From: Nostoc sp. RI_552
GTDB taxonomy: Bacteria; Cyanobacteriota; Cyanobacteriia; Cyanobacteriales; Nostocaceae
Length of the DNA stretch: 64,000 nt
NCBI GenBank assembly: GCA_016124525.1
Contig: WGNO01000018.1
Coordinates: 1-64,000 of the forward strand
Direction of reading: 5' to 3'
Shown here: positions 17,292 through 26,932 of the stretch, piece by piece
Layout of the letters: each line of letters starts with the position of its first letter
How positions within the stretch are numbered: position 1 is the first letter of the stretch
The notes under the pieces: generated by a model
The model's database searches: none
The model's input: only the letters and a program-made list of their open reading frames with translations
What the model was told of the DNA's origin: nothing
Position numbers and translations under genes: made by a program

Positions 17292-20200
17292 ATGTCAATG
17301 CTACAGTACCCGCTTTATGACTTTCTCGCAACCGTACCCAACTGCGTAGAAACAAGTACCCTGGCTATAGTGCTGGGGATATTTGAGCAAGAACAGTGCG
17401 ATCGCTTGGTGATAGTAAATCAGCAACAGTGCCCTTTGGGATTGGTGCAATCTGCTCGCTTAACACAAAAACTATTGGTAGCATCCAGTGGTCATGAAAT
17501 GTTGGATTGGCACCAGCCGCTGTCCAAGTGGGATCAAAGCATCATAGAACCACTCAAGACATTACCTGCAAGTTATTGTGTAGAGCAATTAGAGTTACTT
17601 TTACGTTACCAATTGGAATTTAGCGGATCTGAACATCAGATTCTAAGGAACAATAACTTAGAGTGGGCGCTGATTGATGCAGATGGCAAATTCCTGGGAT
17701 TGCTTAACAGCGCAAGTCTGTTAAGAGCCTTGGCTAAGGAAAAATTGGCAATCAATACTAGGAAAAATAGATACTCTCCGGCTGTCAAGAGAACGGCTAA
17801 AAATATTTCCCCAGATAATCTTAACACTTCCAGAAAAAGAGCCAAAACTCACAGGCAAATTGACTTATTAGGCATGGGGCGATGTCCTTCTAACAGTACC
17901 GGGGAATCCCAAAGAATAAATCAACGTCAACCAGCACAGAAATCACTGGTGCAGTTATTGGAATTATTGCCTTGGCCGTTAATGCTGCAAACTGGAACAG
18001 GTGAAGTGGTAGCAAAAAATCCGGCTTGGTGGCAGCAATTAGGAGCATTGAAAGATCCAGAGGCCATCCGACAACAAGTAGAAGCAATACTGGCCTCAGC
18101 CCAGACGAAAACGGCTACAGAATACGCCAGCCAACAAGGAAGTAGATTTTATTCTCATGGTGAGGGGGGTAATGCCCGCCAGGGGCAATCTATACCACTA
18201 CGGTCTAAGTTAGGCCTGCCCCCAAGAATATCTTCTCCACCGCCAATGGACAATGTATATAAACAGCCAATAGCCACAACGGCTACATCCAATCGCTGCT
18301 TTTTGGATAGTCAGATGGGTACTTGTACTTGTGTTGTGGAGGTGCAAAGTGGTCAGGAGCGAATTTGGCAATTTGCCAAGATTTCCTTGGATAATCAGAA
18401 GTCAGAACTACTGTTGCGGGAAATATTGGCTGGAGAATTTACCTTTGAGCAAACTGGGGAAAATCTCAAGACAGAACAAAATCATGACCTATGGTTAGTA
18501 TTAGCCACTGATGTTACGGAACAGCAGCAGATATGTAAAGAACTAGCGGCGAAAAATGCTGATTTGATTCAACTAAATCGATTAAAGGATGAATTTTTAG
18601 CTTGTATCAGTCATGAACTGAAAACCCCCCTAACTGCTGTTTTGGGACTATCAAGGTTGCTGGTGGATCAGCAGTTGGGTACACTCAACGAGCGCCAAGC
18701 CCGTTATGCAGGACTAATTCACCAAAGCGGAAGGCATTTAATGAGTGTGGTCAATGATATTTTAGATTTGACTCGGATGGAAACAGGACAGATGGATTTA
18801 GCCCTGGTACCTGTGAAAATTCGGACGGTGTGCGATCGCGCCCTGGCGGAAGCAAAAGCAATCCACACTCAAACTACCAAGGCTTCCGCTTCAGCAAACC
18901 CAACAGAAAATGCTATTCCTGATTTTACCCTCTTTGTTGAGCCAGGCTTAGACCAGATGGTGGCGGATGAATTGCGCTTGCGTCAGATGTTAGTACACTT
19001 ACTGTCCAATGCCTTTAAGTTCACAGAAAACTCTGGGGAAATTGGTTTGCGGGTTAGTCGTTGGGAAGGTTGGGTTGCCTTTACAGTGTGGGATACAGGT
19101 ATTGGCATTCCTGAACATCAGCAACATTTAATTTTCCAAAAATTTCAACAGTTGGAAAATCCCCTGACGCGCCAATTTGAAGGAACTGGTTTGGGGTTGG
19201 TGTTAACTAGGGCTTTGGCTCGTCTTCATGGAGGTGATGTTAGCTTTTTATCTCGTGAAGGCAAGGGTAGCCAATTTACGTTACTGCTACCACCAAGTCC
19301 ACCGCCCACTGGTTTAACAAGTACTGATATGGGAATGAGAGCAGATGGTAAAATCCCAGTTTCTGAAACACGAGAGGTTACAAGTTCAGCACGTAGCCCC
19401 ATGGCGACAATTGCCCAACATCAACCTACTAGCTCACAAAGGTTAGTCCTGGTGGTGGAAGCTGTGGCTGGATATATCGAAGATTTAACTGATCAGCTCA
19501 AGGGTTTAGGTTATCGGGTGGTGATTGCTCGTTCGGGAACAGAAGCAGTAGAAAAAGCCCGACGCTTGCAACCAAAAGCTATCTTCTTAAATCCACTATT
19601 ACCTTTACTTTCGGGTTGGGATGTGTTGACTTTATTGAAATCTGATGCTGCTACTAGGCACATTCCTGTGATGGTGACAGCGACGGGGGCTGAAAAAGAT
19701 CAAGCATTTGCTTATGGGTCTGATGGTTTTCTCAATTTGCCAGTTAAGCACCAGGATTTAGTACCATTGTTAGAAAACTTAGTTACTCAACTAGCAATTG
19801 GGCACTCGGGGTTAGAAAATCAGCACATCACAGTAACTAGAACTCCACTGCGAATTTTGAGGTTGGTAGAACATAATTTACAGTCAATTGACCCCCATCC
19901 TTCCCTGCGAGAACATCGGGTAATAGAGGTAGATGATTTAGATCAGGCTGAACTTTTAGCACGGGTTTGGAAGTTTGATGTAATTTTATTAGATGCGAAA
20001 GGTTCTGTTGCTCAAACTTATCTAGAACAGTTAATTCAACATCCCACATTGGCTAATATTCCATTGGTGACTTGCGATGTAGCAACTACTTTAGCGGCTT
20101 CCCAAATATCTGGTTTGTCAGTGTTTCCTTATTTAACATCTCTCTCTAGAGAGGAAAAAAACTTGACCCAGCAAACAGATCCTTTGTTATCTGTGTTGCA

Positions 20201-20825
20201 AATTGCTTCTGGTGTTTGTTGCCCACCAAGTATCCTTGTGGTGGATTTGACGATGCTGGATGATTTGCCACGGACGCGGTTCAAAAAGGTGAAAGATGCG
20301 ACGGTAAAACAATCTTCCCTGAATAATGAGATTACTGAGCGGGGGTCTGAGTGGTTCCAGGCTTTAATTCAGTATTTACAGACTGCTGGTTTAAAAGCTG
20401 CAATGGGGCGTTGTTGGACTGAGGTGTTACAACAAATTCGTCACCAAAGTGTTGATTTACTGCTGATTTGTTTGGGAGATTCTTCTGTGGATCAGGAGGT
20501 GCTAGGGAAATTGAAGGTTTTGGCGGATTTACCTGAGGATTTGCCCCCAATCTTGGTAATTGATGAGAAATTAAATCACACTGTGACTTGTTCTCTGTCG
20601 GAGGGTTCTCCAGTGGAAAATGTTATGAGTGAGTTGGCGCAGTTTGTGTTGAGCATAGGGTCTCGTCAAGCTTTGGGGAAATCCCGTCCCTTACCGGGTA
20701 GTGTCTCGGTGAGGAAAACAGAGGAAACTAATGCTCAGATTTTGCCTCGTTCTATATCAATGGAGGATTTATTGACTCAGATCAATCAAGCTTTGGGTGT
20801 AAGAAGGCCTGGAGAATTTAGTTAA
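17292..20825 (+). CDS. Hybrid histidine kinase with CBS-like input and degenerate receivers
   Basis: The protein has 1177 residues. Residues about 10-150 resemble a pair of CBS-like repeats. A PAS-like segment follows (about 215-400, with LLPWPLMLQTGTGEVVAKNPAWW). The HisKA domain has the phospho-acceptor His441 in ISHELKTPL, and the HATPase domain has the N box LLSNAFKFT, DTGIGIP and GTGLGL. After this come two or three receiver-like domains. In the first (about 715-835) the acceptor Asp is Asn767 (FLNPLLPLLSGW). The second keeps an Asp (VILLDAKG, Asp901) but lacks the usual acidic pair, and the third (about 1035-1110) lacks a clear acceptor. The kinase core looks active. Its position, head to head with kaiABC, makes a link to the clock possible but unproven. 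Confidence 0.85.
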   Translation: MSMLQYPLYDFLATVPNCVETSTLAIVLGIFEQEQCDRLVIVNQQQCPLGLVQSARLTQKLLVASSGHEMLDWHQPLSKWDQSIIEPLKTLPASYCVEQLELLLRYQLEFSGSEHQILRNNNLEWALIDADGKFLGLLNSASLLRALAKEKLAINTRKNRYSPAVKRTAKNISPDNLNTSRKRAKTHRQIDLLGMGRCPSNSTGESQRINQRQPAQKSLVQLLELLPWPLMLQTGTGEVVAKNPAWWQQLGALKDPEAIRQQVEAILASAQTKTATEYASQQGSRFYSHGEGGNARQGQSIPLRSKLGLPPRISSPPPMDNVYKQPIATTATSNRCFLDSQMGTCTCVVEVQSGQERIWQFAKISLDNQKSELLLREILAGEFTFEQTGENLKTEQNHDLWLVLATDVTEQQQICKELAAKNADLIQLNRLKDEFLACISHELKTPLTAVLGLSRLLVDQQLGTLNERQARYAGLIHQSGRHLMSVVNDILDLTRMETGQMDLALVPVKIRTVCDRALAEAKAIHTQTTKASASANPTENAIPDFTLFVEPGLDQMVADELRLRQMLVHLLSNAFKFTENSGEIGLRVSRWEGWVAFTVWDTGIGIPEHQQHLIFQKFQQLENPLTRQFEGTGLGLVLTRALARLHGGDVSFLSREGKGSQFTLLLPPSPPPTGLTSTDMGMRADGKIPVSETREVTSSARSPMATIAQHQPTSSQRLVLVVEAVAGYIEDLTDQLKGLGYRVVIARSGTEAVEKARRLQPKAIFLNPLLPLLSGWDVLTLLKSDAATRHIPVMVTATGAEKDQAFAYGSDGFLNLPVKHQDLVPLLENLVTQLAIGHSGLENQHITVTRTPLRILRLVEHNLQSIDPHPSLREHRVIEVDDLDQAELLARVWKFDVILLDAKGSVAQTYLEQLIQHPTLANIPLVTCDVATTLAASQISGLSVFPYLTSLSREEKNLTQQTDPLLSVLQIASGVCCPPSILVVDLTMLDDLPRTRFKKVKDATVKQSSLNNEITERGSEWFQALIQYLQTAGLKAAMGRCWTEVLQQIRHQSVDLLLICLGDSSVDQEVLGKLKVLADLPEDLPPILVIDEKLNHTVTCSLSEGSPVENVMSELAQFVLSIGSRQALGKSRPLPGSVSVRKTEETNAQILPRSISMEDLLTQINQALGVRRPGEFS

Positions 20826-20900
20826 AAAATTGAAGATGCAACATTTAAGAGTGTTAAAAATAGCGAAATTGAAGCCCAGAAAAAAATAATCATGTCTGTA

Positions 20901-22718
20901 TCAAACCAATTTGTTGATTTTTTTCCAGGAAACTCGAATTAACTGATAAGTTTTTTTTGTGTATAAGATGTCGTATGTATCGGGCTGTAAGTCCATTTTT
21001 ACAAAGGCTTTGGGTTCAGCGAGGATAAGTATTGACGCTGGCTGTGTTGGCTGAAAAGTAAGATTTTTAATGTGCTCTACAGCATCTTTGGTGAGTTTAA
21101 TATAATTTACTTGTTGTTGGGTGTAAAAGACTACGCTCGGTTTTTTGAAACCTACCATAACTAATTCTTCGTCTGGTTGTTTTGCTTTGACTATGAGAGC
21201 AGATAATTCTCTTAAGGGTTGTTGACGTTGCTGATCCATCAAAAATAAAGCTGGCATTAAGACAATTATTAAAAATAGTGTAAATAATAGTAAATTGACA
21301 TTGATAATATTTTGCCAACGGCGATTAATAATCAAGGCGGCCATGATTAGCGCACCCAAGAACCAAATTAATCCCCCTAGTGTTGGTAAGCCTGCTTTTT
21401 GAATCAGTGGGGGAAAGTCGGGTGCAACTGAATTATTATTGATGAGGTGAATAATGTGAAATAGTGCTGCTGCTAGTACTGTGGCAAGGATGACATTTAT
21501 CCAAGCACTGAGTTTGAAAGCAAAGGACACAGAGGATTTATCTTGGTTGTTGGGGCCGAAAAAGTCGCTCCATAACAGCGCTACTAAAATAGCTGCTGCT
21601 GGCATTAAAGGTAGTACATAGCTGGGAAGCTTCGTGATTGCAATGCTGAAAAAGCCAAAGATGCTAATTAACCAGATGCAGGCAAATAAACTAAATTGTT
21701 GAGAGCGTGTTTGGGATATCCAGTGCGATGGCTGGCAAATTTTCTGTTTAGCTATTGCTAGGGGTAAATACACAGAGTAGGGGGCAAAACCGAGGAGAAT
21801 TACTACAAAATAGAAATACCAAGGGGCTGAGTGACCATTAACTACTTCTGTGAAACGTTCGATATTGTGATAGCCAAAAAAAGAATCAATATAATTCCAA
21901 CCATTACGCCAAGTTACTAGGATATACCAGGGGGCTGATAAAGCGAAAACAATCAGCATACCCGTGAGGATACGCATTTCTTTTAGTACTTCTCGGAGCT
22001 TGCCGACATAAATGATAAATGCGCCGATAATGAGTATGGGCAAAACAAGTCCTACAGGCCCTTTGGTTAAAATCCCTCCAGCAATTAGTACATAACAAGC
22101 TAAATACCACTTGTTGGGGAATGGGGACGAAAAAGATTCTGGCTTTTGTTCATTCTTACCTGCATAGCCCAGAAAAAAACATAATAACGCTGATGCGATG
22201 CACCCGGTCAGCATCATGTCAGAGACACCGATTCTTCCCCAGACAATCATCTCAGGATTGAGTGCTAGCATAGCCCCTGCAACTAAAGCTGTTAAGTTGC
22301 CTTGAGCGGGGTGTGCCAGTTGTTCTGATTGGTTTTTTTGAGCACAATACCAGTGTACACTGTAAAAAGTTAAACCAATGATTCCCGCAGATGCGATGGC
22401 TGAAGGTAGGCGCACCGACCATTCGTTCACTCCGATAATTGAGTAGGCCATGGCTTGACACCAGTAAATTAAAGCTGGTTTATCAAAACGAGTTGCGCCG
22501 TTAAAAACCGGAGTGATCCAATCACCTGTTACCAACATTTGCCGGGAAGCTTCAGCAAATAATGGTTCTGTTTCATCAATCAAACCCACACTGCCCAAAT
22601 TCCACCCATAAGCCAGCCAACTAATCAGAATTAGTATACTTACGGCAAAAACCGGACTTTTCGCTAGATTGTGGTACCAGTGGTTAACAATACCAGAAAC
22701 ACTCAGTTTTATCCTCAT
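20901..22718 (-). CDS. ArnT/PMT-family membrane glycosyltransferase
   Basis: The 605-residue integral membrane protein has about eleven to thirteen hydrophobic helices. The first extracytoplasmic loop carries the signature SVGLIDETEPLFAEASRQM with the acidic DE pair typical of GT39/GT83 enzymes, followed by a W-x-x-P-x-F and FDKPALIYW segment. This is the dolichyl-phosphate-mannose / undecaprenyl-phosphate-aminoarabinose transferase superfamily, which moves a lipid-linked sugar onto protein or lipid on the outer side of the inner membrane. Donor and acceptor cannot be determined. It is convergent with the hybrid kinase gene (75-bp gap); a lipoprotein gene lies upstream on the same strand. Confidence 0.87.
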   Translation of the reverse strand: MRIKLSVSGIVNHWYHNLAKSPVFAVSILILISWLAYGWNLGSVGLIDETEPLFAEASRQMLVTGDWITPVFNGATRFDKPALIYWCQAMAYSIIGVNEWSVRLPSAIASAGIIGLTFYSVHWYCAQKNQSEQLAHPAQGNLTALVAGAMLALNPEMIVWGRIGVSDMMLTGCIASALLCFFLGYAGKNEQKPESFSSPFPNKWYLACYVLIAGGILTKGPVGLVLPILIIGAFIIYVGKLREVLKEMRILTGMLIVFALSAPWYILVTWRNGWNYIDSFFGYHNIERFTEVVNGHSAPWYFYFVVILLGFAPYSVYLPLAIAKQKICQPSHWISQTRSQQFSLFACIWLISIFGFFSIAITKLPSYVLPLMPAAAILVALLWSDFFGPNNQDKSSVSFAFKLSAWINVILATVLAAALFHIIHLINNNSVAPDFPPLIQKAGLPTLGGLIWFLGALIMAALIINRRWQNIINVNLLLFTLFLIIVLMPALFLMDQQRQQPLRELSALIVKAKQPDEELVMVGFKKPSVVFYTQQQVNYIKLTKDAVEHIKNLTFQPTQPASILILAEPKAFVKMDLQPDTYDILYTKKTYQLIRVSWKKINKLV

Positions 22719-22822
22719 GGGTCATTAGTTATCAGTTAACAGTCATAACTAGTGAATAGTCGTTGACTGACTATATTTTGTTCTGCTATCAAGAATGGGA
22801 AATTTATTAATTGTCCCTTTCG

Positions 22823-23440
22823 TCAAGGACTCAGTACCAATAACCATTCTTGATTTTCGCTGTTCCATTGAGGCAAAGAGGTTTCCCCAACAACATATGG
22901 GCCCCAGTAACGCCGAGAACCGTCTTGTGCGAAGGCAACTATAATATCTCCATTTTCCAGTTTGAGATTTCCATCAGGCAAGGATAAAATCAACCCTTTT
23001 TCACTACCTTCTTGGGGATCAAAATCCCAATGAGCCGGAAGATGATAATTAGTTTGAGTGCCGGGGTTTTTCACCCGGGGTTGTCGTGCTAGTAAGGCCA
23101 GGCGCACGGGCTGATCTGTTTGATTACTGATTCGTAAAGTTCTCTGACTCTGGGCATCAGCATTTGAGTGTTGACCCTGTGTCAAAATGTGAGTGTCATT
23201 GATTCCAATTTTATTGGTTTGGTTATTTGCTGGAATTAAGTCAGTAGAAGGAAGTGTTTGATCTGGGAGTGGTGGTGCAGAAGTTGCATCCGGATTTAAT
23301 GTATCAGAACTCACTGGCAAAGATGTATCGGAATCTACTGACTCAAAAGATACACTTATCTCCCAGCATCCTATCATTAACCCAAGCAACCCCAAAGCAC
23401 AAACTGTAATAGCAGCGTTACGATATAGTTTAGATTTCAT
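22823..23440 (-). CDS. Predicted lipoprotein of unknown function
   Basis: From the ATG at 23440 the protein starts MKSKLYRNAAITVCALGLLG and has a hydrophobic stretch ending in the lipobox LMIGC, so it should be lipid-modified at Cys and exported. An ATG 16 codons upstream (23488) would bury this signal and is less likely. After a Ser/Pro/Asp-rich linker (to about residue 100) the C-terminal half looks like a beta-rich domain (DQPVRLALLARQPRV, GDIIVAFAQDGSRRYWGPYVVG). No family is recognised. It lies about 100 bp upstream of the ArnT-like gene on the same strand and could be co-expressed with it. Confidence 0.7.
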   Translation of the reverse strand: MKSKLYRNAAITVCALGLLGLMIGCWEISVSFESVDSDTSLPVSSDTLNPDATSAPPLPDQTLPSTDLIPANNQTNKIGINDTHILTQGQHSNADAQSQRTLRISNQTDQPVRLALLARQPRVKNPGTQTNYHLPAHWDFDPQEGSEKGLILSLPDGNLKLENGDIIVAFAQDGSRRYWGPYVVGETSLPQWNSENQEWLLVLSP

Positions 23441-23992
23441 ATTGATAATGGTTAGCAATAATATTTTATTTTGCCTAGGCTTAACCAAATATTAGCCTGT
23501 TATTTGAAGTGTTAATCTCGATATTTTGCTAGTGGCTGATTCTAGCTTCTTGTAGCCTCAGAAGATGCAATGTATAGGAAGTACCATGTTTAGCAGAGCA
23601 GTTCGGCATAAATAATTACATTAATTGTCAAGTAAAAAATAGATAAAAAAGCTTGTTCTTGTTAACAAGAATGATAATCAAGGAAAAATGTAAAATATTA
23701 TACGAAAGCTATAAATCCGTTTGTAGAAACGCAAACAGCAGCTTTTGAGAATGATGTAGTGTGAGTAACAGGGTGTTTTTCCTTATGTTCTGGGCATGAC
23801 TGGGGAAATTCCTGTATATATATTAATATTTTTTAGTCAGTTTAACTAACAAGAGGGGAATTTCACCTTTTTTTTGCGTCTCAATTTGCCTACCATTCAG
23901 AATGTCAAGTTGCTGCTTTGATCTCAAACATAGTCTTGTTAGGATGAAAACTGGCAAAATGTTACCATTTCGCAAAAGTACCTAGGTAATTA
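23441..23992. other. Divergent intergenic region with a 16-bp palindrome
   Basis: This is 552 bp of AT-rich DNA between the lipoprotein gene (minus) and ycf20 (plus). No gene is seen. It contains the perfect palindrome TTCTTGTTAACAAGAA at 23656-23671 and otherwise no clear structure. It must hold the promoters of both flanking genes. Confidence 0.5.
23656..23671. promoter_or_regulatory. 16-bp perfect palindrome, possible operator
   Basis: TTCTTGTTAACAAGAA equals its reverse complement over 16 bases and lies between two divergent genes, about 215 bp from the lipoprotein start and 320 bp from the ycf20 start. No regulator can be named. Confidence 0.3.
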
Positions 23993-24325
23993 ATGCAAAA
24001 CACTCGTCTCACTAACTTATTCGATTCCATTGCTATCCGTTTGGGGCAATGGTTTTTAAATCCTTGGCGACGTTTATCGTTACTGTTGATTAGTTTCTTT
24101 TTTGGTTTTTTTCTGGGAACAGCAATTTCCACTATAGCTGGACAAAGAGGTCTGTTAGATATTGTGATGGCCGGCATTTTAGTTGTATTGACAGAGGTGA
24201 CTAGCAGAGTATTTTATGGTCGGAGGTTGTTGTCTAAGCAAGTGCTTTTGATCGAATCGCTAAATGTTCTCAAAGTCGGTTTTATCTATAGTATGTTTGT
24301 CGAATCCTTTAAACTTGGTTCATAA
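23993..24325 (+). CDS. ycf20: Ycf20-like protein (DUF565)
   Basis: The 110-residue protein has the layout of the plastid/cyanobacterial Ycf20 family: a basic N-terminus (NPWRRLSLLLISFFFGFFLG leads into the first membrane helix), a second hydrophobic segment around GLLDIVMAGILVVLTEVTSR, and a C-terminal hydrophobic patch. Plant members affect non-photochemical quenching; the cyanobacterial role is not settled. The stop is followed two bases later by the start of the glycerate kinase gene, so the two genes are one transcript. The start is the ATG at 23993. Confidence 0.85.
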   Translation: MQNTRLTNLFDSIAIRLGQWFLNPWRRLSLLLISFFFGFFLGTAISTIAGQRGLLDIVMAGILVVLTEVTSRVFYGRRLLSKQVLLIESLNVLKVGFIYSMFVESFKLGS

Positions 24326-24327
24326 TT

Positions 24328-25266
24328 ATGGATTCTTGGGCTAGTGATGCGGATACAACAAAAGCAGGTTTACTCAACCCTATCCTGGCAAATTTTAACC
24401 GATTATGTCAAACTAACCTGAATAAACCACCAGAACAAATTTTGGCGGTGTTCTCAGACCTGTGGCTACCACTGAGTATAAAGTTAGCATCACATCGCCA
24501 AGGATTGGGACGACCGCTCATTCAGGGAATTTTAGGTGGACAAGGTACGGGTAAAACTACAATGTGCCAGGTTCTAAGTTTGATCCTGGAGGAAATAGGG
24601 TTTCGTACTTTGAGTTTATCTTTAGATGACTTGTATAAAACTTATAGCCATCGCTTGGTTTTAACTCAACAAGACCCCAGGCTGATTTGGCGCGGACCCC
24701 CAGGAACCCATGATATAGATTTAGGTTTAAAGGTATTAGATCAAATTCGTCAGGGTAAAAGTCCAGTTATTGTTCCCCGCTTTGATAAATCTCTATACAA
24801 CGGTGCAGGCGATCGCACCAGTCCAGAAATTGTCAAAGACATTGATATTGTCCTGTTTGAAGGATGGTTTGTGGGGGTGCGACCAATTGACTCCAACGTA
24901 TTTAATTATGCACCACCACCAATTATCACAGATGAAGAGAAGAACTTTGCTCGTGATATGAATCGGCGACTGAGTGATTATTTGCCACTGTGGGAACGAT
25001 TAGACAGTTTAATAGTCCTATACCCCACTGATTATCGTTGTTCAATGGCATGGCGTAAACAAGCAGAACGACAAATGATCGCTGCTGGTAAATCAGGAAT
25101 GTCTGATTCACAAGTTGAGGAATTTGTCAATTATTTTTGGCGATCGCTACACCCAGAATTGTTCATTACCCCCTTGGTGAAATCGCCTAAAGGCGTTGAT
25201 TTAGTGATTTCAATTAAACCTGATCACAGCATGAGTTTAGTTGACGGCAAATCATCAATCAATTAG
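24328..25266 (+). CDS. glyK: D-glycerate 3-kinase, plant type
   Basis: The 312-residue P-loop kinase has Walker A GGQGTGKTT (about residues 72-80), a lid/substrate region SLDDLYKTYSHR and the motif FEGWFVGVRP, all typical of the GLYK type found in plants and cyanobacteria. It phosphorylates D-glycerate to 3-phosphoglycerate in the cytosol, the last step of the photorespiratory salvage path. It begins two bases after ycf20 and probably shares its promoter. It is convergent with selO. The symbol is the plant-derived one. Confidence 0.88.
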   Translation: MDSWASDADTTKAGLLNPILANFNRLCQTNLNKPPEQILAVFSDLWLPLSIKLASHRQGLGRPLIQGILGGQGTGKTTMCQVLSLILEEIGFRTLSLSLDDLYKTYSHRLVLTQQDPRLIWRGPPGTHDIDLGLKVLDQIRQGKSPVIVPRFDKSLYNGAGDRTSPEIVKDIDIVLFEGWFVGVRPIDSNVFNYAPPPIITDEEKNFARDMNRRLSDYLPLWERLDSLIVLYPTDYRCSMAWRKQAERQMIAAGKSGMSDSQVEEFVNYFWRSLHPELFITPLVKSPKGVDLVISIKPDHSMSLVDGKSSIN

Positions 25267-25333
25267 TATAAATTTCAAGTGTTGAAAATATGTAATGAGC
25301 ATACAGACAAAAAGTGACAAGAGCCTTGTGATA

Positions 25334-26791
25334 CTATCTTTTTGACTGAATTTTTTTGAGTAAATCGTGAAAAGGTTGCCAATTATCTTCTTGGACAATA
25401 GGTTCCCAAACTGATTCAATAATGGGTCTTAATAATGCTGTTTGGGGATTGTGATGAGTAAGGGTTTGGGCAATTATATCCATACGTCCAGGTGGAAAAG
25501 AATTGAGAATTTTATGATACAGTAGACACCAATTCTCGAAAATTTTTGCTGGTGATATTGGGAGAATATTGGAACCGTTGAGGACAAAGGCAGGGTCTTC
25601 TCGCCATTTGGAAGCAAAAGTACGGGCTATTTCCCAGAAAAACAGGTGATAACCAACTTGGCTATCTTCTAAGAATTGAATAGTTAAATTTAACAGTTCA
25701 TTTGCTTCTGGTAGCTGAAACTCCTCAAAGCCCAACTTTTTCAACATTAACGAGCGGTATTTACCTTGGTAATAATGATTAAATTTTGCTAATTCTGACT
25801 CCATTTCGGTTTTGTCAATAATTGCCTTTAATGGCTCCTGGAGCATTTCTAAATTCCACTGACAAATACTTGGTTGGTGACTATAACAGTAGCGTCTATA
25901 GTAGTCAAAATAAGCAGCGGTAAAGTATGGATCATAAGTAGGAATAAATGCATAAGGTCCATAGTCAAAACTTTCGCCTGTAATTGACATATTGTCAGTA
26001 TTCAGCACTGCATGACAAAAGCCAGCGGCCATCCACTGGGCTGCTAGTTGTGCTACGCGTTGGACTAATTCGGCATAAAAGAAAATGTATTTATTTTTTT
26101 CTAGGATTAAATGAGGATAATAATTCTCAATTACGTGGTCTAAAAGTTTCTTGGTTAAATCTGGTCGTTGCAAATAATGCAATCGTTCAAAAGTGCCAAA
26201 ACGTATATGAGAACTGTTGAATCTGACCATTACAGATGAGCGAGTGGGGGAAGGTTCATCACCACGCCAAAGAGATAAACCAGTTTCAATCATTGTCAAA
26301 CAGCGAGAGGTACGTACTCCCAATTGATGTAATGCTTCTGCTGCTAGAACTTCTCGCACTCCGCCTTTGAGTGTGAGCATCCCATCACCACCGCGAGAGT
26401 AGGGTGTTTTGCCAGAACCTTTTGTGCCTAAATCATACAATTCACCATTAGTACCACGTACTTGTCCGTAGAGAAACCCTCTACCATCACCCAAGTGAGG
26501 ATTATATTCCCCAAACTGATAGCCGTGGTAACGCAATGCTAAAAATGGTTTGCGTCCCTGGAATTTCCCAAAGGCATTGATAAAATCTTCGTCTCTAACT
26601 GTTTGGGGGTCTAGTCCTAAAGGAGGTAGCAGTGCATCATTGCGCCAGCGTAAAGTATTCCGGGGAAAATCTGCCGCCATCACTTCGTCGTAGTAATCAT
26701 CACCCAAGGATGCCAATGCTGGTTCATAGTTCAGGGTGAGAAAAGGATTGTCAAAATTTTGGTCGTTGGGAGTTTCAGCCAGATTCATCAC
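25334..26791 (-). CDS. selO: Protein adenylyltransferase SelO (YdiU/UPF0061)
   Basis: The 485-residue pseudokinase-fold protein has conserved stretches seen in all SelO proteins: [37 protein letters not shown] and the metal-binding region [17 protein letters not shown], with the DYGPYAF motif. SelO transfers AMP from ATP to Ser/Thr/Tyr of target proteins and helps in redox stress. The C-terminal selenocysteine found in animal homologues is absent. It is convergent with glyK and divergent from anmK. A second Met follows the first, so the exact start (26791 or 26788) is open. Confidence 0.95.
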   Translation of the reverse strand: MMNLAETPNDQNFDNPFLTLNYEPALASLGDDYYDEVMAADFPRNTLRWRNDALLPPLGLDPQTVRDEDFINAFGKFQGRKPFLALRYHGYQFGEYNPHLGDGRGFLYGQVRGTNGELYDLGTKGSGKTPYSRGGDGMLTLKGGVREVLAAEALHQLGVRTSRCLTMIETGLSLWRGDEPSPTRSSVMVRFNSSHIRFGTFERLHYLQRPDLTKKLLDHVIENYYPHLILEKNKYIFFYAELVQRVAQLAAQWMAAGFCHAVLNTDNMSITGESFDYGPYAFIPTYDPYFTAAYFDYYRRYCYSHQPSICQWNLEMLQEPLKAIIDKTEMESELAKFNHYYQGKYRSLMLKKLGFEEFQLPEANELLNLTIQFLEDSQVGYHLFFWEIARTFASKWREDPAFVLNGSNILPISPAKIFENWCLLYHKILNSFPPGRMDIIAQTLTHHNPQTALLRPIIESVWEPIVQEDNWQPFHDLLKKIQSKR

Positions 26792-26932
26792 CAGGAAAGC
26801 TCATTGATTGTTCTTTTCATCCTACCGTCGCCAGCGGGGAGTTTGAACTCAATTGCAGGAAAATCGCTATTTATTTTTTTACAGTAAGATAAGTTGAATA
26901 AACTGTTACCACCCACAAAATTATCTCTGCCA

